Part shown: positions 1 through 5,458 of the stretch, piece after piece
Numbering within the stretch: the first letter of the stretch is position 1
Layout of the letters: every line of letters begins with the position of its first letter
Source of the DNA: Ilumatobacteraceae bacterium
GTDB lineage: Bacteria; Actinomycetota; Acidimicrobiia; Acidimicrobiales; Ilumatobacteraceae
Assembly: GCA_025456105.1 (NCBI GenBank)
Contig: JALOLG010000136.1
Coordinates: 1 to 5,458 of the forward strand
Reading direction: 5' to 3'
Length of the DNA stretch: 5,458 nt
Program-made: the position numbers and the translations under genes
The notes under the pieces: generated by a model
Database searches by the model: none
Told to the model about the DNA's origin: nothing
Seen by the model: only the letters and a program-made list of their open reading frames with translations

Positions 1-599
1 TCCTCGGTGGCGTCGGGCTCGAACCCGAGCACGGTCACCTCCCACTCGTCGCCGACCGTGAGCGTGTCGCCGACCGGAGCGGGCTGGTCGCGCTCGCCGA
101 GACCCTCGGGGCCGTCGTCGTCGCCGAACCCGGTGTCGCCGTCGCCGTCCCCGAGACCCGTGTCGTCGGGGCAGTCGTCGAGCTTCCACCCGCCGTCCTC
201 GTACACCCAGGGCGACAGGTCCTGCTCGCCGAACAGCCCCTCACCCGACGGGAGGTCGACGACCGGCCCCGCCATGGCGGTCGTGCCGTCGAAGTCCTCG
301 ATCAGCACCTCGGTGATCTCGAGCTCGTCGAGGTCGACCTCGGCGAACCCCGCCAGGAACGCCATGCCGAGCGTCATCTGCTCGGCGAACTCCTGACGGT
401 CGATGGTGTCGCGGCACTCCTCGGTGAGGAACCCGTACAGCACGTCGGTGTCGCCGGCGAGCAGCGCCTCGGTGCTCGCCTCCACGGCCACCCGGAGGCC
501 GGCCTCGGTGTCGGGCTGGCCCTCCTCGGCATCGGTGCACGCGCTCGCGGCGAGCGCGAGGAGCACCAGCGCGCTCGTGATGGTCGGCCGGTTTCGCAT
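1..599 (-). CDS. Putative lipoprotein with NTF2-like and DUF4352-like domains (C-terminus cut by window edge)
   Basis: This gene is open at the left edge, so 199 codons are visible and no stop is reached. The N-terminus is a lipoprotein signal: basic MRNR, a hydrophobic stretch at residues 10-20, then LAASAC with the candidate lipidated cysteine at Cys21. The -3 position is Ala rather than the usual Leu, so the lipobox is imperfect. Residues about 33-140 resemble an NTF2-like/DUF4878 fold: a helix containing AVEASTEALLAGD, then strands ending in WVYEDGGWKLDDC. Cys62 and Cys143 could form a disulfide after export. Residues 141-172 are a linker rich in Asp and Gly. From about residue 173, PVGDTLTVGDEWEVTVLGF resembles the first strands of a DUF4352 immunoglobulin-like domain. 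I infer an exported, membrane-anchored protein, perhaps ligand-binding or structural; its function is unknown. ATG at 599 is used; an in-frame GTG at 605 is an alternative. Confidence 0.82.
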   Translation of the reverse strand, partial: MRNRPTITSALVLLALAASACTDAEEGQPDTEAGLRVAVEASTEALLAGDTDVLYGFLTEECRDTIDRQEFAEQMTLGMAFLAGFAEVDLDELEITEVLIEDFDGTTAMAGPVVDLPSGEGLFGEQDLSPWVYEDGGWKLDDCPDDTGLGDGDGDTGFGDDDGPEGLGERDQPAPVGDTLTVGDEWEVTVLGFEPDATE

Positions 600-620
600 C
601 CGCACATCTTGTCCGAGCGC

Positions 621-626
621 ACCTCC
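621..626 (-). promoter_or_regulatory. Purine-rich GGAGGT, possible ribosome binding site of the lipoprotein gene
   Basis: The minus strand reads GGAGGT here, a strong Shine-Dalgarno match. It lies 21 bases before the ATG at 599 and 15 bases before the in-frame GTG at 605, both longer than the usual 5-10. It may be fortuitous, or it may favour the GTG start, which would add only two residues (Met-Arg) to the N-terminus. An ATG at 607 is closer but in a different frame. Confidence 0.3.
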
Positions 627-665
627 GGCCGCTGTGACACCGGATCGCACCTGTGGGCGTGGGCC

Positions 666-690
666 GATCGGCTCGGCGTCGCCGCCGATC
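666..690 (-). terminator. Inverted repeat downstream of the DUF7144 gene, possible weak terminator or operator
   Basis: A perfect 7-base inverted repeat (GATCGGC / GCCGATC) flanks an 11-base GC-rich spacer, starting 18 bases past the stop of the DUF7144 gene. One arm is part of the 10-base palindrome GCCGATCGGC at 663-672. No run of T follows on the minus strand, so it is not a classical intrinsic terminator. It could be a GC-rich terminator without a U-tract, an operator for the lipoprotein gene, or chance in GC-rich DNA. The rest of the 109-base gap shows no clear -35/-10 pair. Confidence 0.3.
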
Positions 691-708
691 TCGCTGAGCT
701 GTGGCTGA

Positions 709-1107
709 TCAGAGCTGGTGCGCTGGCCGGCTGCCGTGGGCGGCGAGGCCGTACACCACGAGGATGGCGATGAGGATGTGGGTCGCCGACCAGATCGGGT
801 AGTAGGGCATCCAGGTCATCGCCCCGAACGCCGACACGAACCCGGCGATGATGCCGATCCAGCGGCCGAGCTGGCTGCCGGAGAACAGGGCGATGCCCGA
901 GAAGAACAGCAGCGCTGCCACCGCGAGCCACCACCAGCCGTACACGCTGAGGTCGGTGCCGAGCAGCGCCCCCTCCAGGGCCTCGGGCACGGCACCGTCG
1001 TAGCCGAACGCCCAGATCGCGTCGCCCAGGCGGAAGAGCCCCGCGAAGATCAGCATGATCGCCGCGAAGAACACCCAGCCGGACATCTCGAAGGTTCCCT
1101 TCGTCAT
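709..1107 (-). CDS. DUF7144-type small integral membrane protein
   Basis: This 132-residue protein is almost entirely hydrophobic, with four predicted membrane helices at about 9-33, 56-76, 80-100 and 104-123. The pattern matches actinobacterial proteins annotated as DUF7144 family membrane proteins: an SGWVFFAAIMLIFAGLF start, a WWWLAVAALLFFSG second helix, GRWIGIIAGF, a P-Y-P-I-W turn before helix four, and a VVYGLAAHG end. Length is also typical. The cellular role of the family is not established. ATG at 1107 is chosen because AGGGGAG lies six bases upstream; the frame stays open further upstream into the GH13 gene, but that extension has no family resemblance. The gene lies 64 bases after the GH13 stop on the same strand, so co-transcription is possible, but a shared pathway is not implied. 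Family assignment is from memory of the consensus. Confidence 0.88.
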   Translation of the reverse strand: MTKGTFEMSGWVFFAAIMLIFAGLFRLGDAIWAFGYDGAVPEALEGALLGTDLSVYGWWWLAVAALLFFSGIALFSGSQLGRWIGIIAGFVSAFGAMTWMPYYPIWSATHILIAILVVYGLAAHGSRPAHQL

Positions 1108-1113
1108 GACGAG

Positions 1114-1120
1114 CTCCCCT
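1114..1120 (-). promoter_or_regulatory. Ribosome binding site of the DUF7144 gene
   Basis: The minus strand reads AGGGGAG six bases before the ATG at 1107. This is the clearest Shine-Dalgarno in the window and fixes the start of the membrane protein within a much longer open frame. Confidence 0.7.
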
Positions 1121-1132
1121 CTGTGGACCCAC

Positions 1133-1148
1133 GGTCGCGGGTGCGACC
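1133..1148 (-). other. Short perfect hairpin between the GH13 and DUF7144 genes
   Basis: A 6-base perfect stem (GGTCGC / GCGACC) closes a 4-base loop (ACCC on the minus strand), 23 bases past the GH13 stop and 12 bases ahead of the DUF7144 ribosome binding site. No T-tract follows. It could stabilise the 3' end of the upstream message, partly terminate it, or mark a processing site. A stem of this size also arises by chance in such GC-rich sequence. Confidence 0.3.
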
Positions 1149-1171
1149 TGCTGGTGAGTCTGGGCCGAACG

Positions 1172-2637
1172 CTATGCCTGGTCATCCCCCGCCGCGGGTG
1201 ATGCCCAGCGGAGCAGGTGAACGCCCCACGCGGGGAGCTGGACGAAGAGGCCGTCGCTCGCGATCTCGCCGCCGTCGCGGTCGAACCGCCCGCCCGAGAG
1301 GAGGTCGTCGAGCTGCCAGGTGCTGCCGGCGAGATCGTCCCACGGCACGTGCACCCGACCGGCCGCCCGGCGGTCGGCGTCGTTGACCACCACGAGGTGG
1401 CGCTGCGCGCCGTCGCGCCAGCACCAGGTGAGGAGCTGGTCGTGACTGGGGTCGTCGGGCCAGCCGCTCGTGGTGCACAAGGCCCAGTCGCCGCGTCGGA
1501 TCGACGGTGCCGCGGCGAGCAGGCGCTCGTGGAACGCGACGAGGTCGGCATCGGTGGGCTCGTGCGGTCGACGCCCGAGGAACACCGGCAGCCGCGTGCG
1601 CCAGCCCGCCATCTGACCCTCGTGCCAGAGCGTGGCGCCGGGCAGCGTGGCCACCACCACGGCCGCCGCCCGAACGGCATCGTGCGAGGCGGTCACCGCG
1701 GCGACTCGTGGCTCGTCGTGGTTCTCGGTGAAGCGCACGAGGCCGCGCTGGTACGCGAGGTCGGCGCACAGGTGGCCTCGCACCGACGCCGGCGACTCGT
1801 GGAGCAGGCGGTCGTACAGGCGCTTGTCGTAGCAGTGGTCGAAGCCGAGCTGCTGGAGCGCGTGCTCGAGGTCCCAGTAGGCCTCGGCGACGAACAGGAA
1901 GCCGGGGTGGACGGCGCGCACGGCGTCGATCACGTCGGCCCAGTACTCGGTGTCGGGCGCAGCACCCACCCGGCCGCCCCACGTGCGCGCGAACACGTCG
2001 GTGAGCATCAGCATCGCCATGTCGCAGCGGACGCCGTCGGCCTGGCTCGCGATGTCGAGCAGGGTGTCGGTGGCGGCGGCGCGCAGCGACGGTGAGAACG
2101 CGTCGAGCTGGGCGACGTCGGGCCACGGTGGGAAGTAGGGGTCGCGACCGCGAGCGATGACCGCGTCGCCGACCGCGAGGAACGCTGCCGGGTGGTGGAC
2201 GAGATCGTCGGGGGTGCCGCGCACGAAGCGGTCGGGGTGCTCGACGAGCCACGGGTGGTCGGGCGCGACGTGGTTGGGGACGAAGTCCACCATCAGCCGC
2301 ACGCCGCGAGCGGCCAGCGCGGCGCGCGCTGCTGCCAGGCCGTCCCGGCCGCCGAAGCGCGCGTCGACCTCGTACCGGCGGATGCAGTAGGCCGAGCCGA
2401 GCACGTCGTCGTCGGTCAGGTCGGGCAGCACCCGGCGGAGCTCGTCGACGAGGCTCGGGGAGTCGAGCGCGATCGCCCGCCCGGCCGGGCTGCGCTCCCA
2501 TACGCCCATCAGCCAGACCGTGTCGACCCCCGCGGGCGTGATGCGATCCCACTCGGTGTCCGACACCTGGTCGAGGGTCGCCCCGAGCTCGCGGAGCCAC
2601 GCCGCGGTGTTGATCTCGTGGACGACCGGCCCGGCGC

Positions 2638-2641
<4 letters not shown>
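1172..2641 (-). CDS. Cytoplasmic GH13 alpha-amylase-family glycoside hydrolase
   Basis: The 489-residue protein carries the four GH13 signature regions of a TIM-barrel alpha-glycosidase or transglycosidase. Region I is DFVPNH (119-124). Region II is GVRCD, with nucleophile Asp207. Region III is FVAEAYWD, with acid/base Glu253. Region IV is FTENHDEPR, with Asp309 as transition-state stabiliser. The catalytic triad is therefore complete. The N-terminus (HEINTAAWLRELG) starts directly on the first barrel strand, with no signal peptide, so the enzyme should be cytoplasmic. Residues about 395-480 form the usual C-terminal beta domain. It resembles proteins annotated only as alpha-amylase family; preferred bond and substrate are not known to me. 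Region II has Met-Ala-Met-Leu after the nucleophile, where many amylases have the Lys-His pair that shapes the acceptor subsites. ATG at 2641 overlaps the stop of the GH63 gene as ATGA and has no clear Shine-Dalgarno, so translation is probably coupled. Confidence 0.93.
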
Positions 2642-5328
<2,687 letters not shown>

Positions 5329-5347
5329 GCCGGCAGTCTGACGCAGA

Positions 5348-5458
5348 TCAGCGCCGGTAGCTCAGTGAGGCGACCGTGCTGCCGTTGCGGTCGCGCAGCA
5401 GCACGGTGTCGCCCGAGTTGTTCCAGATCGCGCTGCGCTCGCTGCACCAGAACCGCTC
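5348..5458 (-). CDS. C-terminal end of a lamin-tail-domain (LTD) protein (N-terminus outside window)
   Basis: Only the last 36 codons and a TGA stop (5350-5348) are inside the window; the start lies beyond the right edge. The translation contains AIWNNSGDTVLLRDRNGSTV followed by ASLSYRR, which matches the end of bacterial lamin tail domains: a Trp-Asn-Asn-x-Gly-Asp turn, a strand of the D-T-V-x-L type, a D-x-x-G hairpin and a final S-x-S-Y strand. LTDs are immunoglobulin-like folds, often at the C-terminus of exported bacterial proteins, including nucleases and surface proteins, so the missing part could carry an enzyme or a signal peptide. The gene ends only 19 bases before the GH63 ATG on the same strand, with no strong terminator between, so co-transcription with the sugar hydrolases is plausible. 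The fragment is short, so domain assignment rests on this one motif. Confidence 0.75.
   Translation of the reverse strand, partial: ERFWCSERSAIWNNSGDTVLLRDRNGSTVASLSYRR

Noticed and set aside
7..396. Ser/Pro-rich 129-codon frame on the plus strand
   Set aside because: It is antisense to the lipoprotein gene; the Ser-Pro repeats are the complement of the Asp/Gly linker codons.
374..1132. 252-codon minus-strand frame spanning the DUF7144 and lipoprotein genes
   Set aside because: It is Arg-rich, crosses two recognisable genes in the wrong frame and has no domain pattern.
1108..1680. Upstream extension of the DUF7144 frame to 323 codons
   Set aside because: The extension overlaps the GH13 gene and is low-complexity. 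A clear ribosome binding site precedes the ATG at 1107.

Overview
This is a compact, very GC-rich window in which every supported gene lies on the minus strand, so it reads from right to left. High GC, strong GC3 bias (which opens long false frames on both strands), a lamin-tail-domain protein and a DUF7144-type membrane protein together suggest a high-GC actinobacterium. I would guess a lineage such as the Acidimicrobiia, but the lineage is inferred, not shown.

Layout in order of transcription. (1) 5458-5348: the last 36 codons of a gene entering from the right edge, with a lamin-tail-domain C-terminus. (2) 5328-2638: a complete 896-residue GH63/MGH1-like glycoside hydrolase, starting 19 bases after the previous stop. 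(3) 2641-1172: a 489-residue GH13 alpha-amylase-family protein, joined to the GH63 gene by a 4-base ATGA overlap. (4) 1107-709: a 132-residue four-helix membrane protein of the DUF7144 type with a clear ribosome binding site. (5) 599-1: a lipoprotein running off the left edge, with an NTF2-like domain, an acidic Gly/Asp linker and the start of a DUF4352-like domain.

The functional core is the GH63-GH13 pair. Both enzymes lack a secretion signal and both keep identifiable catalytic residues, so they probably act together in the cytoplasm on an alpha-linked glucoside, oligosaccharide or compatible solute. The substrate cannot be read from the sequence. The DUF7144 and lipoprotein genes follow on the same strand but are separated by 64 and 109 bases that contain small inverted repeats, so they may be separate units.

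No gene-free stretch exceeds about 110 bases. I saw no tRNA, rRNA, CRISPR array, insertion sequence or attachment site. I found no convincing evidence of a wholly new system. The pair of uncharacterised sugar enzymes and the two partial surface proteins at the edges are the parts worth following up.
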